A DNA stretch of 64,000 nt from Limosilactobacillus oris (GTDB lineage Bacteria > Bacillota > Bacilli > Lactobacillales > Lactobacillaceae). Made by a program: the position numbers and the translations under genes. Where the stretch lies: assembly GCF_025311495.1 (NCBI RefSeq), contig NZ_CP104398.1, positions 1,240,001 through 1,304,000 of the forward strand. Reading direction: 5' to 3'. Positions 32,115-41,758 of this stretch are shown piece after piece. Positions within the stretch are counted from its first letter, which is position 1; every line of letters starts with the position of its first letter. The notes under the pieces are model-generated. The model searched no databases and was not told where the DNA came from. It saw only the letters and a list, made by a program, of their open reading frames with translations.

Positions 32115-32942
32115 TCACTTGCTAGATTGTGGCAAGGCCAGAAAAACAACCAGCCCGACGGCAAACAGCACTGCTAAGGACGCTATCCCGATCGTCGACT
32201 TCCCCGTTAGCTGGGTGACCAGGCCGACAACGAGCGGCCCTAGGATTGCCGAAAACTTACCCAAAATATTGTAAAAGCCGAAAAATTTGCTGCTTGCTTC
32301 CTTCGGGATAAGCTGACCAAAGTAGGACCGGCTCAAAGCCTGCAACCCGCCTTGACTGGTACCGATTAAGATTGCCAGGAACCAGAAATCAAACAAGCTA
32401 TCAAGCTTTAGGGCATATAAACAAATAAACAAGTAAACGCAAATCCCAGTCAGGACGGCAGCCCGACTGGACTTCCGCCGGGCCAGCCAGCCGTACAGGA
32501 GGGAAAACGGAAAGGCAATTAGCTGGACTACCAATAAGAAAATCATCCGCGTGGTAGTGTCAACTCCCATGTCCTTCCCAATCGCGGTTGCCATCGTGAA
32601 AATGGTATCGACCCCGTCAATATAAAAGAAGTAGGCGACCAAAAACCAGGTAACCCGGCGGTACTGTTTGATGTGCCGGAAAGTCATCACCAGCCGCCGC
32701 AGACTATCGGTCAGGGGGTTGCGTACCGCCGTCACACTATACCGCTGGTGCCCGTAACGAAGCAGGGGCCAGGCGAAAACAATCCACCAGACCGCGGCAA
32801 CGATAAAGCTAAACTGGGCCACGCCATAGCTGGACAGCAAACCGCCAAGAACGGTGGGTTGGAAGATCGTCAGGCCATCATTGAACGGATCCACGGGGCG
32901 GCCTAATATCATCCCCTCGATAAACTCTGCCTGAGCCCGCAA
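32115..32942 (-). pseudogene. 5'-truncated MFS transporter, UMF1/Atg22-like
   Basis: The readable 275 residues match the C-terminal two-thirds of Atg22-like (UMF1) MFS proteins, which run to about 420 aa: a helix FSFIVAAVWWIVFAWPLL, then YFFYIDGVDTIFTMATAIGKD split before the next helix, and GTSQGGLQALSRSYFGQLIP. The first four or so helices are missing; the sequence before MRAQAEFIEG does not continue the family. The remainder is probably a non-functional relic, though an internal start could make a shortened protein. Confidence 0.7.
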
Positions 32943-33042
32943 TTTGGTTTTGCCTTGACCGAAGGATTGCAGACCAGCAATGGGCTAAGTTAAAGTTCGT
33001 CAAGCCCATTGCCGAAGAGGTTAGGGGTAACGACAACTAAAA

Positions 33043-33092
33043 AAATGGTCGGTTGACGCTTTCCATATGGAATGAACGTCAAGCGGCCATTT
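33043..33092 (-). terminator. Terminator of the cytochrome b5-like gene
   Basis: AAATGGTCGGTTGACG pairs with CGTCAAGCGGCCATTT (two mismatches) with TTCCATATGGAA inside; on the minus strand a T run follows. Confidence 0.8.
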
Positions 33093-33096
33093 TAAC

Positions 33097-33333
33097 TTAC
33101 TCTGCTAATTTACCAACTACCGGCAAACCATCCAGCACTTTCTTTCCGTGGGGTGAGAGGTTGATCAAGACCTTGGTTAAATCTTGCCCAGCCTGGTTGC
33201 CGTGGTGCCGGCCGCCTTTCCAGGCTTCCTTACCAGAAACGTCATAGACGACCCCTTCAATTGCAACATAAGCAGGCTGTCCGTTCTGTCCGTCATACTT
33301 GCTGAGTTCTTCTTTAGTAAAAGTTTTGGTCAT
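33097..33333 (-). CDS. Cytochrome b5-like haem-binding domain protein
   Basis: 78 aa, a free-standing domain. It opens FTKEELSKYDGQNGQPAYVA, followed by the YDVSGKEAWKGGRHHGNQAG core; in cytochrome b5 the first axial haem ligand sits in HPGG, and here a GRHHG string occupies that place. The C-terminal ligand may be His in NLSPHGKKVL. It is cytoplasmic, without a membrane anchor. ATG 33333 follows GGAGAGCGCTT. Partner reductase unknown. Confidence 0.78.
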   Translation of the reverse strand: MTKTFTKEELSKYDGQNGQPAYVAIEGVVYDVSGKEAWKGGRHHGNQAGQDLTKVLINLSPHGKKVLDGLPVVGKLAE

Positions 33334-33479
33334 AAGCGCTCTCCTTTCTATTATTAACATTATTATATAGTATTAATCGGTAAAGCGGTAACAATATGAA
33401 TAGTCTTAAAACAAACTTACGGTTCGGTCCTCCAATTTGCTACAATGAGGTTAACCATCTTAAAACGTGAGGAATTACC

Positions 33480-34691
33480 ATGCAGCAACTATCAAACCGT
33501 CATTTGAATACCATTACGACCGTCTTCGTTCTCATCGCCTTCATGCTCGGCTGTAACGAATTCATGGTGGTCGGCAACCTGACCCTGATTGCCCACACCT
33601 ACCATGAATCACTCCCCCACATTGCGGGACTGATTTCACTGTTTGCCTGGACCTACGCCCTGATGACGCCGGTGGTAACCCTCTATACCAACCGCTTCAA
33701 TAAGTACCGGCTCCTGCTGGTGCTGATGCTGATTTTCCTTAGCGGGACCCTCATCAGCTCCTTTGCGCCAAACTATCCCTGCTTCCTCTTTTCCCGGGTC
33801 GTCACCGCTTCGGTCGCCGGAATCTTAGAGTCGCTAATCCAAGCCATCGTCTACCAACTCGCCCCCAACCAGAAGAAGCGGTCGGCGATAACCGCGCTGG
33901 TGTATACCGGTTTTAGTATCGCTACCGTCCTGGGATTACCGCTAGGAACGCTGATTGCTGACCTCTGGAACTGGCAGGCCGCCTTTATTATGGTCGCGGT
34001 CGTTACTGCCATTTCCACCGTCCTGGCCGCAATCCTGGTGCCCCGGAAGCTCGCCATCCCCGCTAGTGGAATTCGGGACCAGCTGACTCTTCTCCGAGAT
34101 AAGAACATTTGGCTGGGCATCGGCTTCGTCACTTGCGCGGCCGCTACTTTATACGGTTACTATACTTATATTCGGCCGTTAATTCGGCAAACACTGGGCT
34201 TTAGTACTACCATGCTCAGTGTAATCCTAATGCTCCTCGGTGGGATTGACGTCATCAGCAGTCTCCTTTCCGGCCGGCTCGGGGCCAAAAATGGAATGCG
34301 ACGGTTACACGGTGTTTACCTCGCCATTCTCTTCCTGCTCGCACTTTTCAGTACCGCCATGTGGACACCGGCGACTGGAATCCTGGTGCTCAGTCTGCTG
34401 GGGCTGCTGATTCCCCTCTTTAGCTCACCAATCCAGCTCTATTTTTTAAACATTGCCAGCAGCAAGTACCCGGCCGGAGTCATGCTGGCGTCATCACTAA
34501 GCCCCGTCTTTTATAATATCGGGATTGCCACCAGCTCTCTCACCGCGGCCACGACCCTCCGCCACTTTGGACTGGCAAATCTGGGCTGGAATTCCTTTGC
34601 CTACGCCCTGATTACCCTGCTCCTCCTGGTCCTGATTAACCGCCGGACCGCACAGGCGGCCAGCGCTGATGGTCATTTTACCATTCCTTAA
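33480..34691 (+). CDS. MFS transporter (AraJ/DHA1-like)
   Basis: 403 aa, 12 helices. Helix 1 CNEFMVVGNLTLIA and the loop FSRVVTASVAGILESLIQA fit the DHA1 sugar-efflux/drug-efflux group such as AraJ or YdhP. The protein should be a proton-driven exporter in the membrane; substrate unknown. It is monocistronic with a GAGGAATTACC ribosome site. Confidence 0.85.
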   Translation: MQQLSNRHLNTITTVFVLIAFMLGCNEFMVVGNLTLIAHTYHESLPHIAGLISLFAWTYALMTPVVTLYTNRFNKYRLLLVLMLIFLSGTLISSFAPNYPCFLFSRVVTASVAGILESLIQAIVYQLAPNQKKRSAITALVYTGFSIATVLGLPLGTLIADLWNWQAAFIMVAVVTAISTVLAAILVPRKLAIPASGIRDQLTLLRDKNIWLGIGFVTCAAATLYGYYTYIRPLIRQTLGFSTTMLSVILMLLGGIDVISSLLSGRLGAKNGMRRLHGVYLAILFLLALFSTAMWTPATGILVLSLLGLLIPLFSSPIQLYFLNIASSKYPAGVMLASSLSPVFYNIGIATSSLTAATTLRHFGLANLGWNSFAYALITLLLLVLINRRTAQAASADGHFTIP

Positions 34692-34735
34692 TTTCTGGTT
34701 CACACTTATGACAAAAAGTAAGGGTATCCTTATTT

Positions 34736-35428
34736 GTGAGAAAGAAGGTGGACACAGTAGGGGTTATTTTTCGACTGGTCAAGCGCCTCGCCTGGTGGAT
34801 CCTCATCCTGGGAGTTGGCTGGTACTACTTTAACAACCAGCAGTTTCAGCAGGCAACTAACCAGCGGCTGTGGCAGGCCCGCGAACGGGTTGCTCAGCTG
34901 GTTACTGGTACTAAGGCAACTAGCAGTAGTAAGAATGGCAACCAATCCAGCAGCAAGGCTGCCGGGGCCGACCAGGTGCCAACTAATGGACGCTGGCCTA
35001 GCCAAGAAGCGACCGTGTTCGTAAATACCGGCAACACCACTTTAGATAACGCGACAAACGCGGCCATTCAGAGTTGGAACCAAACGGGAGCCTTCCGCTT
35101 CCGAACCACTACGGACCAGCAGCAGGCAGACATTGTCGTCAAAAAGATGGACGACAACAACACTAGTGCAGCGGGCCTGACCGAAGCATCGACTAACCCG
35201 GTTACCGGGAGAATGGTCCACGCGGATGTATACCTCAACCAGCACTACCTGCTCAACCCGCTCTATGGTTACTCTAACCAGCGGATTATCAACACGGCAG
35301 AGCACGAACTCGGCCACGCCATCGGACTTGACCACACCAATAACGTCTCGGTAATGCAGCCTGCTGGCTCGTACTACACAATTCAGCCAGCTGACGTGCA
35401 GGCCGTCAAGAAACTGTATTCAAATTAA
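34736..35428 (+). CDS. Matrixin-type zinc metalloprotease, membrane-anchored
   Basis: 230 aa. One N-terminal hydrophobic segment (about 17-29, LAWWILILGVGWYYF) acts as anchor or uncleaved signal; a Ser/Lys/Gln-rich linker leads to a catalytic domain with the full zinc motif HELGHAIGLDH (near residue 188) and the Met-turn SVMQPAG. Matrixin-like proteases of this short kind are common in lactobacilli and act outside the cell; targets unknown. The start GTG 34736 has only a weak ribosome site; GTG 34748 is an alternative. Confidence 0.83.
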   Translation: MRKKVDTVGVIFRLVKRLAWWILILGVGWYYFNNQQFQQATNQRLWQARERVAQLVTGTKATSSSKNGNQSSSKAAGADQVPTNGRWPSQEATVFVNTGNTTLDNATNAAIQSWNQTGAFRFRTTTDQQQADIVVKKMDDNNTSAAGLTEASTNPVTGRMVHADVYLNQHYLLNPLYGYSNQRIINTAEHELGHAIGLDHTNNVSVMQPAGSYYTIQPADVQAVKKLYSN

Positions 35429-35439
35429 TTTAATAACGC

Positions 35440-35477
35440 AGCCGCGACTTGGGCACAGTGCTCGAGCCGCGGCTTTT
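35440..35477 (+). terminator. Terminator of the matrixin gene
   Basis: AGCCGCG pairs with CGCGGCT around a long loop, followed by TTTACATT. Confidence 0.7.
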
Positions 35478-35481
35478 ACAT

Positions 35482-35497
35482 TGTTCCACATGAAACA
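35482..35497. other. parS-like sequence
   Basis: TGTTCCACATGAAACA differs at one position from the parS consensus TGTTNCACGTGAAACA. It is intergenic. A related sequence occurs at 43196-43211. Confidence 0.35.
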
Positions 35498-35502
35498 CAA
35501 AA

Positions 35503-35545
35503 CAGGGGCGCCGCGAATATCTATTCCAGCGCTCCTGCTTTCCGT
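35503..35545 (-). terminator. Terminator downstream of ribB
   Basis: On the minus strand AGGAGCGC pairs with GCGCCCCT, followed by GTTTTGTG. Confidence 0.6.
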
Positions 35546-35564
35546 CTTTTTACGAAAAAGGAGG

Positions 35565-36230
35565 TTATTCAGTTACGTTTTCTGCCAATTGAGCAGCGTA
35601 GTCAATCCCCTTTGCGTCCATGTAGTTAGTAATTTGCTTAATCGTGATGAATGGAACGTGAACCCGTTGGGCTAATTCAAAGAGGCTATCCCGACGGGCC
35701 ATCGTACCGTCTTCTTTCAAGACTTCAATGATGACCGCTACTGGTTCCTTGCCAGCCAGGTATGCCAAGTCAACGGACGCTTCCGTGTGGCCAGTCCGGT
35801 CACGCAGGCCGTGTTCCTGGGCATACAGTGGTTGAATGTGTCCTGGATGGTTAAAGTCACTTGCCTGCGCATCAGGCTTGGCAATTTGTCGAATTGTTGC
35901 TGCACGGTCAAAGGCGGACACGCCGGTAGTTACCCCCGTCGCCTCATAGGTCCCGTCTGCGGTAACCATGAATGGGGTCTGGTTCGGGTCGGTGCTGTGT
36001 TCGACCATCGGGACGAAGCCTAAACGGTGAGCAATCTTTTCCGTCACGGGAACACACATCAAGCCGTTAGCTTCGTTCAGCATTTCATAAACGGTTGCGG
36101 CGTCGATACCGTCGCCGAGTGCAACCAGGTCTCCTTCATTTTCCCGACTTTCATCATCGGCCAGGATAATGTAGCCGCCATTCTTCAATTGGGTCAGCGC
36201 GTCTTCAACAGTTGAGAATTCATTTTGCAT
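35565..36230 (-). CDS. ribB: 3,4-dihydroxy-2-butanone-4-phosphate synthase
   Basis: 221 aa, the stand-alone RibB length; no GTP cyclohydrolase II part is fused. The active-site strings ADDESRENEGDLV (acidic metal site) and RTGHTEASVDLAYLAG are intact. It converts ribulose 5-phosphate to the four-carbon precursor of riboflavin. No other rib gene and no FMN riboswitch is visible nearby, which is unusual since lactobacilli normally keep a complete rib operon or none. ATG 36230 follows AAAGGAGAAGTTAACCC. Confidence 0.93.
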   Translation of the reverse strand: MQNEFSTVEDALTQLKNGGYIILADDESRENEGDLVALGDGIDAATVYEMLNEANGLMCVPVTEKIAHRLGFVPMVEHSTDPNQTPFMVTADGTYEATGVTTGVSAFDRAATIRQIAKPDAQASDFNHPGHIQPLYAQEHGLRDRTGHTEASVDLAYLAGKEPVAVIIEVLKEDGTMARRDSLFELAQRVHVPFITIKQITNYMDAKGIDYAAQLAENVTE

Positions 36231-36400
36231 GGGTTAACTTCTCCTTTATTCTCTCTAGTGACAGTGCAACAACATTCGAATGTGTCATTATAATAACGAA
36301 CAAATAGGTTTAAATCAACCTGTTTTAAAATAAAATACGAATATTAATCTTAACTATAGTCGTAAAACAGTTTAAAACCGAATTAAGCTCTTCACCAATA

Positions 36401-36438
36401 TTTATGTATACTATTTTATATAACATAGTATACATAAA
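36401..36438. promoter_or_regulatory. Large inverted repeat, probable operator of the antitoxin gene
   Basis: TTTATGTATACTAT (36401-36414) and ATAGTATACATAAA (36425-36438) are exact inverted copies with a ten-base spacer, about 45 bases before the start codon. Confidence 0.7.
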
Positions 36439-36483
36439 TCAAAAAAAAGTGGCAAAGTAACAACAGAAAGGAGCGGATGCCAA

Positions 36484-36831
36484 ATGGCACAGATTAATAT
36501 TAAAATCGATGATCAGCTAAAGGATGACGTAAGCCGTATTTTCAACGAGATGGGGCTCGATATTACTACCGGAATCAAAATTTACCTCAAGCGTGTCCAA
36601 CAGGATCAGCGGATTCCGTTTGAATTAACTAGTCACCACAGTTTTGACGCGAAAAAAGTTGCCCAGCAATACCAGGCCGGTGATCAAGCGACGGTAAATA
36701 ACCTAAACAGTCTCTTCAAAGAGCTGAATAAGACGCCACACACCGCCAGCATCGGTGGTCAGATCCTGGATGGGCATCCAGCTCAGGACGAGGGCAACGG
36801 TATCGGCCAAAACATCTTAAACAAGCGCTAA
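36484..36831 (+). CDS. RelB/DinJ-family antitoxin without a neighbouring toxin gene
   Basis: 115 aa. The ribbon-helix-helix N-terminus INIKIDDQLKDDVSRIFNEM with LDITTGIKIYLKRV is typical of DinJ/RelB; the C-terminal extension (about 60-115) is longer and more Asn/Gln/Gly-rich than usual. No YafQ/RelE toxin follows: a terminator begins 30 bases after the stop codon. It binds DNA in the family as an autorepressor, which fits the inverted repeat upstream. It may be an orphan antitoxin. Confidence 0.8.
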   Translation: MAQINIKIDDQLKDDVSRIFNEMGLDITTGIKIYLKRVQQDQRIPFELTSHHSFDAKKVAQQYQAGDQATVNNLNSLFKELNKTPHTASIGGQILDGHPAQDEGNGIGQNILNKR

Positions 36832-36861
36832 TTACCAGTCGACTTTTATACTTACAGAACG

Positions 36862-36911
36862 CGAAGGCCACCAGAGCTCGGTTTTACCAAACCTTGGTGG
36901 CCTTCGTGTTT
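36862..36911. terminator. Bidirectional terminator between the antitoxin gene and dps
   Basis: CGAAGGCCACCA (36862-36873) pairs with TGGTGGCCTTCG (36895-36906), followed by TGTTTTT. Confidence 0.9.
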
Positions 36912-36927
36912 TTATCGCAATGCCTAG

Positions 36928-37395
36928 CTACGCATCAATTTCTGGGGCCTGATCTAATTCAGCCTGCAACATCCAAATTTTCTTTTCAATCGCGGTCTTA
37001 AAGCCAATGAAAATATCTTGGGTGGAGTAATCTTTCTCGGTGTCGGACACTTCAATTCCGTGCTGGTATAAAGCGGCTAGGTAACGGTAGCCGTCTACCA
37101 GATGAGCTAACCGCTCTGGAGTAGTCTTGTCAAAGTTACCCGGCCAATCTTTAATCTTTGTATTAGCAGCCATTTCCGCAAGCGTCGAAAACGGGTGTCC
37201 ATCAAGGGCCAGCAGCCGTTCAGAAATAACATCCAATTGGTCATTGATTTCATCCATAAAGTCATCCATCAACGGGTGCAACTTCAAGAAATTGGTGCCC
37301 CGCATGTACCAATGGGTCTGGTGGATCACCATCGCCATCTGGCTAAGATCGGCAACAAGTTGGTTCAACGTCTCTTTGGTAGCAGTGTACTTCAT
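36928..37395 (-). CDS. dps: Dps-family ferritin-like DNA protection protein
   Basis: 155 aa. The ferroxidase signature is split over HQTHWYMRGTNFLKLHPLMD (His ligands) and DEINDQLDVISERLLALDG (Asp/Glu ligands), as in Dps. Such dodecamers oxidise and store iron and protect DNA against peroxide. ATG 37395 follows AAAGGAGACGCTAAT; an upstream in-frame ATG at 37452 has no ribosome site. Confidence 0.92.
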   Translation of the reverse strand: MKYTATKETLNQLVADLSQMAMVIHQTHWYMRGTNFLKLHPLMDDFMDEINDQLDVISERLLALDGHPFSTLAEMAANTKIKDWPGNFDKTTPERLAHLVDGYRYLAALYQHGIEVSDTEKDYSTQDIFIGFKTAIEKKIWMLQAELDQAPEIDA

Positions 37396-37463
37396 ATTAG
37401 CGTCTCCTTTCCCATTTCTCAAATTATAACAGAAACAAGAATGCGCTTTCAATCAATCTGCTT

Positions 37464-37512
37464 GCAAAAAATCCCGCCAAGCCAACCTTAATAGATCAAC
37501 CTGGCGGGATTT
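37464..37512 (-). terminator. Terminator of the tRNA pair
   Basis: AAATCCCGCCA pairs with TGGCGGGATTT; on the minus strand the stem is followed by TTTTTTG. Confidence 0.88.
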
Positions 37513-37522
37513 GCGAATTAAG

Positions 37523-37594
37523 TTGGGCTAGCTGGATTCGAACCAGCGCATGACGGTACCAAAAACCGTTGCCTTACCGCTTGGCTATAGCCCA
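37523..37594 (-). tRNA. tRNA-Gln (anticodon UUG)
   Basis: 72 bases. Acceptor TGGGCTA pairs with TAGCCCA, discriminator A. The anticodon stem ACGGT/ACCGT encloses TTTTGGT, giving anticodon TTG. The T arm contains GGTTCGAATCC. CCA is not encoded. Confidence 0.95.
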
Positions 37595-37600
37595 ATCAAG

Positions 37601-37672
37601 TGACCCGTGCGGGATTTGAACCCACGATACCAGCGTGAAAGGCTGGTGTCTTAACCACTTGACTAACGGGTC
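37601..37672 (-). tRNA. tRNA-Glu (anticodon UUC)
   Basis: 72 bases. Acceptor GACCCGT pairs with ACGGGTC, discriminator A. Anticodon stem CCAGC/GCTGG encloses CTTTCAC, giving TTC. T arm GGGTTCAAATCCC. It precedes tRNA-Gln by six bases on the same transcript. Confidence 0.95.
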
Positions 37673-37728
37673 ATTTGCAATACTAGTTAATTTTAGCAAG
37701 GCTCCGCGCAAAAGGCAAGGATTTTTTA

Positions 37729-37968
37729 TCAATAGGACCGGCGGCTAATCAAGCTGCCATATCTATGCCGCTGCCCAGCTAACTGCTGCGCCCGGTTTTC
37801 CGCTAGGATCCAGTAGTCGACCTCATGAGCGGCCAGCAACGGCCGGTAATTCTGCGGATCCCGCTGCCGGTATTCCTGACCTTGCCGATCGAGTTCCTGC
37901 TCATAGATTTGCTGGCAGTCGGCGACGGTTGCCGCTTGTGCTAAGTAACGTTGGTAGTCACTGCCCAT
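37729..37968 (-). CDS. Hypothetical 79-aa protein
   Basis: Not recognised. It is a charged, Gln/Arg/Tyr-rich, probably helical protein. It follows the esterase gene by four bases with an AAGGAG site formed over the esterase stop codon, so it is co-transcribed. No membrane segment or motif was seen. Confidence 0.6.
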   Translation of the reverse strand: MGSDYQRYLAQAATVADCQQIYEQELDRQGQEYRQRDPQNYRPLLAAHEVDYWILAENRAQQLAGQRHRYGSLISRRSY

Positions 37969-37972
37969 CTGC

Positions 37973-38725
37973 TTACTCCTTATCCTGCAAAAAAGTTGTG
38001 ACGGTCTGTAAAATCTCAGCGAGCTTCGGCCCCTCCAGGAGGTGACCTTCTCCCGGCATGAGGTAGAGCTTGCTCTGTGGGAAAATCACGTTGTACTTGC
38101 GCGCCGCCTCTGGGGAAACGACCTGGTCATCCTCACCGTGAACAATGAGGGTCGGGCCGGCAAAGTGCTGGGCCGTCTCGTAAATCGGCAGCAACTGGGC
38201 AGTCCGGAAATACTGACCACTGACCGCCTGGCCGTGAACCGGCACCGTCAGCGGAATCTGGTTCGGGTCGTACTTGCTTCCCTGAAATTCCCCCTTGAGG
38301 GCATCGTCCTTGAGCGTTGCCGCGGGTGCCAGTAGGACAAGCTTGGCAATTACGTCACGGTAGTAGCCAGCCAGCATCGAAGCCACCACACCACCTTGGG
38401 AATGTCCCACCAGGTCAATTTTCTTTGCGCCGAGCGTGGTCCGGGCATAGTCAATGATTGCCATCCCGTCCAGCAGCTCACTCAGCACCGTCATTTCAGC
38501 AAAATTGCCGTCACTTTCCCCGCAGCCGGCAAAATCAAAGCGCAGAGTCGGAATACCAGCGTCATTCAGCGCGTGCGACAAATCATAGAGCAGTTTTCCC
38601 TGGTAATTGCCCCGGTCGCCCATAAAGCCGTGCATTAAGATTGCCACGTGATCATTATGGAGGGTCGCCGTTCCCTCCAAGAGGCCACGGAGGGTGCGGC
38701 CTTCCCGTTTGATTTCAACTTCCAT
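37973..38725 (-). CDS. Alpha/beta hydrolase, hydroxycinnamoyl (feruloyl) esterase-like
   Basis: 250 aa. The nucleophile elbow is GHSQGG (about residue 106), with VVASMLAGYY after it, as in the lactobacillus cinnamoyl esterases; the acid is in HGEDDQVVSP and the His in PGEGHLLEG. The oxyanion segment is MHGFMGDRGNYQG. The family cleaves ferulate and chlorogenate esters from plant food. ATG 38725 follows GAGGAGAATAGT; an upstream in-frame ATG at 38746 lies before it. Substrate is inferred from similarity of motifs. Confidence 0.8.
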   Translation of the reverse strand: MEVEIKREGRTLRGLLEGTATLHNDHVAILMHGFMGDRGNYQGKLLYDLSHALNDAGIPTLRFDFAGCGESDGNFAEMTVLSELLDGMAIIDYARTTLGAKKIDLVGHSQGGVVASMLAGYYRDVIAKLVLLAPAATLKDDALKGEFQGSKYDPNQIPLTVPVHGQAVSGQYFRTAQLLPIYETAQHFAGPTLIVHGEDDQVVSPEAARKYNVIFPQSKLYLMPGEGHLLEGPKLAEILQTVTTFLQDKE

Positions 38726-38837
38726 ACTATTCTCCTCTGTGTTCAAAACGTTGCTATTGTTATTCTAGCCCATTTTAAGCTGAGAAAACAGGGAGCGAGA
38801 CAGAAGTCGAAATCGACTTCGTTTTCGAGCCCCCGTC

Positions 38838-38925
38838 GACGCGCAGCTAGTCTTTAGAAAGCACAAAGAGAGCTTCAGTGTTCGACTTTGCCGAGCACTG
38901 AAGCCCCTTTGTGTACTGCGCTGTT
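38838..38925 (-). repeat. Dispersed intergenic repeat, inverted copy of module A
   Basis: GCTAGTCTTTAGAAAGCACA (about 38846-38865) is the reverse complement of the string at about 4566-4585, and the following stem (GCTTCAGTG.../...CACTGAAGC) matches the hairpin at 4527-4566. It lies in a gap of about 240 bases between the esterase and asd genes that holds no gene. Confidence 0.65.
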
Positions 38926-38969
38926 CGTCTTTTATCTAAGTAACAGTACTTATGTCATAACCCTTAATC

Positions 38970-40064
38970 CTATTTAGCTGTTAGGTAACCCTGAGCTTTA
39001 AGCAATTCAGCGAGTTCAATCGCCCCGCCAGCGGCCCCCCGGGCGGTGTTGTGGGACAGGCCAATAAACTTCCAGTCAAAGAGCTTGTCTGACCGGAGAC
39101 GGCCAATGGAAATCCCCATCCCGTGTTCAAAGTTGACGTCGTAGCGGACCTGGGGCCGGAAGTCGTCATCCAGGTACTGGATAAACTGCTTAGGCGCGCT
39201 CGGCAAATCCAGCCGTTGTGGTTCACCACTGTAGTCTTCTAGCGCCTTGATCAGTTCTTCCTTCGTCGGGTCCTGCTTGAAGTTAACGAAGGCTGCGACC
39301 GTGTGTCCGTACAGGACCGGCACACGGAGACACTGACTCGTAATCACCGGTGATTCGGCCGGGACAATCGCCTTTTTCTCATCATCAACGTGACCCCAAA
39401 TCTTGAGGGGTTCGTCCTCAGACTTCTTTTCCTCACCCGGAATATACGGAATCACGTTCCCCTGAATTTCCGGTGCGCCCTCTAAGGTCTTGCCGGCGCC
39501 AGAAATTGCCTGGTAGGTGCAGGCCAGGACCTGGGTTGGTTCAAACTGCTTCCAGGCAGCCAGCGCCGGGGTGTAACTCTGGATGGAGCAGTTCGGCTTG
39601 ACGGCTACGAAACCGCGCTGGGTGCCGAGCCGTTCGCGCTGGTACTTGATTACCTCCGTGTGGTCCGGGTTGATCTCTGGAACCACCATCGGCACGTCCG
39701 GCGTCCACCGGTGGGCACTGTTGTTGGAAACGACTGGCGTTTCGTGCTTTGCATACTCGTCTTCTAGCTGGCGAATAGCATCCTTGTCCATATGAACTGC
39801 GGAAAAGACAAAGTCGACTTGGGAAGCAACCGCAGCAACATCCTCCGCATCCAAGATCGTCAGGTCCTTGACCCTTTCTGGAATCGGCGTCTCCCCCATC
39901 TTCCAGCGATCCTTGACGGCGTCCCCGTACTTTTGCCCGGCGCTGTGCTTGCTGGCTGCCACCACCGTTACCTTGAACCAGGGGTGGTTCGCCAATAACG
40001 TCACAAACCGTTGGCCAACCATTCCAGTCGCGCCAATTACACCAACCTTTAATTGCTCACCCAT
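38970..40064 (-). CDS. asd: Aspartate-semialdehyde dehydrogenase, archaeal/fungal type
   Basis: 364 aa. NADP site [13 protein letters not shown]; catalytic Cys in [10 protein letters not shown]; substrate-site [19 protein letters not shown] split after GAGK; catalytic His in SSTW-like [13 protein letters not shown]. The KPNCS motif and length place it in the archaeal/fungal-like branch rather than the enterobacterial one. It makes aspartate semialdehyde for threonine, methionine and lysine/diaminopimelate. No lysine riboswitch and no dapA or hom are nearby. ATG 40064 follows GGAGGGTTTTCGTA. Confidence 0.92.
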   Translation of the reverse strand: MGEQLKVGVIGATGMVGQRFVTLLANHPWFKVTVVAASKHSAGQKYGDAVKDRWKMGETPIPERVKDLTILDAEDVAAVASQVDFVFSAVHMDKDAIRQLEDEYAKHETPVVSNNSAHRWTPDVPMVVPEINPDHTEVIKYQRERLGTQRGFVAVKPNCSIQSYTPALAAWKQFEPTQVLACTYQAISGAGKTLEGAPEIQGNVIPYIPGEEKKSEDEPLKIWGHVDDEKKAIVPAESPVITSQCLRVPVLYGHTVAAFVNFKQDPTKEELIKALEDYSGEPQRLDLPSAPKQFIQYLDDDFRPQVRYDVNFEHGMGISIGRLRSDKLFDWKFIGLSHNTARGAAGGAIELAELLKAQGYLTAK

Positions 40065-40157
40065 TACGAAAACCCTCCACATCTATTTTCATTAGTCTTT
40101 AATTAACTTCTAATATACACTTGTTATGCGAAAGATTCCAGAAGATTACTTACAAAA

Positions 40158-40194
40158 AATCCTGCGTGTTCACGACTTGGAAACGCAGGATTTC
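40158..40194 (-). terminator. Terminator of the broken short-chain dehydrogenase gene
   Basis: AAATCCTGCGT pairs with ACGCAGGATTT; on the minus strand TTTTTT follows. Confidence 0.85.
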
Positions 40195-40213
40195 TCTATC
40201 ATTTTAATTAATG

Positions 40214-41574
<1,361 letters not shown>

Positions 41575-41647
41575 TTTTTCTTCCTCCTATTTCTTTAGTA
41601 CACTTTCAGTATAGCTGGGTTGCACCTTATTAAAAGTAAGCACTTTT

Positions 41648-41664
41648 GGGTAAGCAGGTTACCC
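41648..41664. promoter_or_regulatory. Candidate HxlR operator
   Basis: GGGTAA, five bases, TTACCC: a perfect inverted repeat in the divergent promoter region. GTAAGC-like half sites recur around it at 41636, 41672 and 41680. Confidence 0.4.
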
Positions 41665-41758
41665 CGGAGTAAGAATTGTAAGCGCTGTGCCGCCGCGCGC
41701 AATTTAAATTAATTTGCCCTATAATGGCAGTAGGAACAATCCAGTGAGGAGGGGCAAA

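Noticed and set aside
36231-36483. Possible FMN riboswitch upstream of ribB
   Set aside because: None of the conserved RFN strings is present; the region instead contains the antitoxin operator.
40065-40213. Possible lysine or SAM riboswitch before asd
   Set aside because: Too short and without the conserved cores; it is filled by the terminator of the neighbouring pseudogene.
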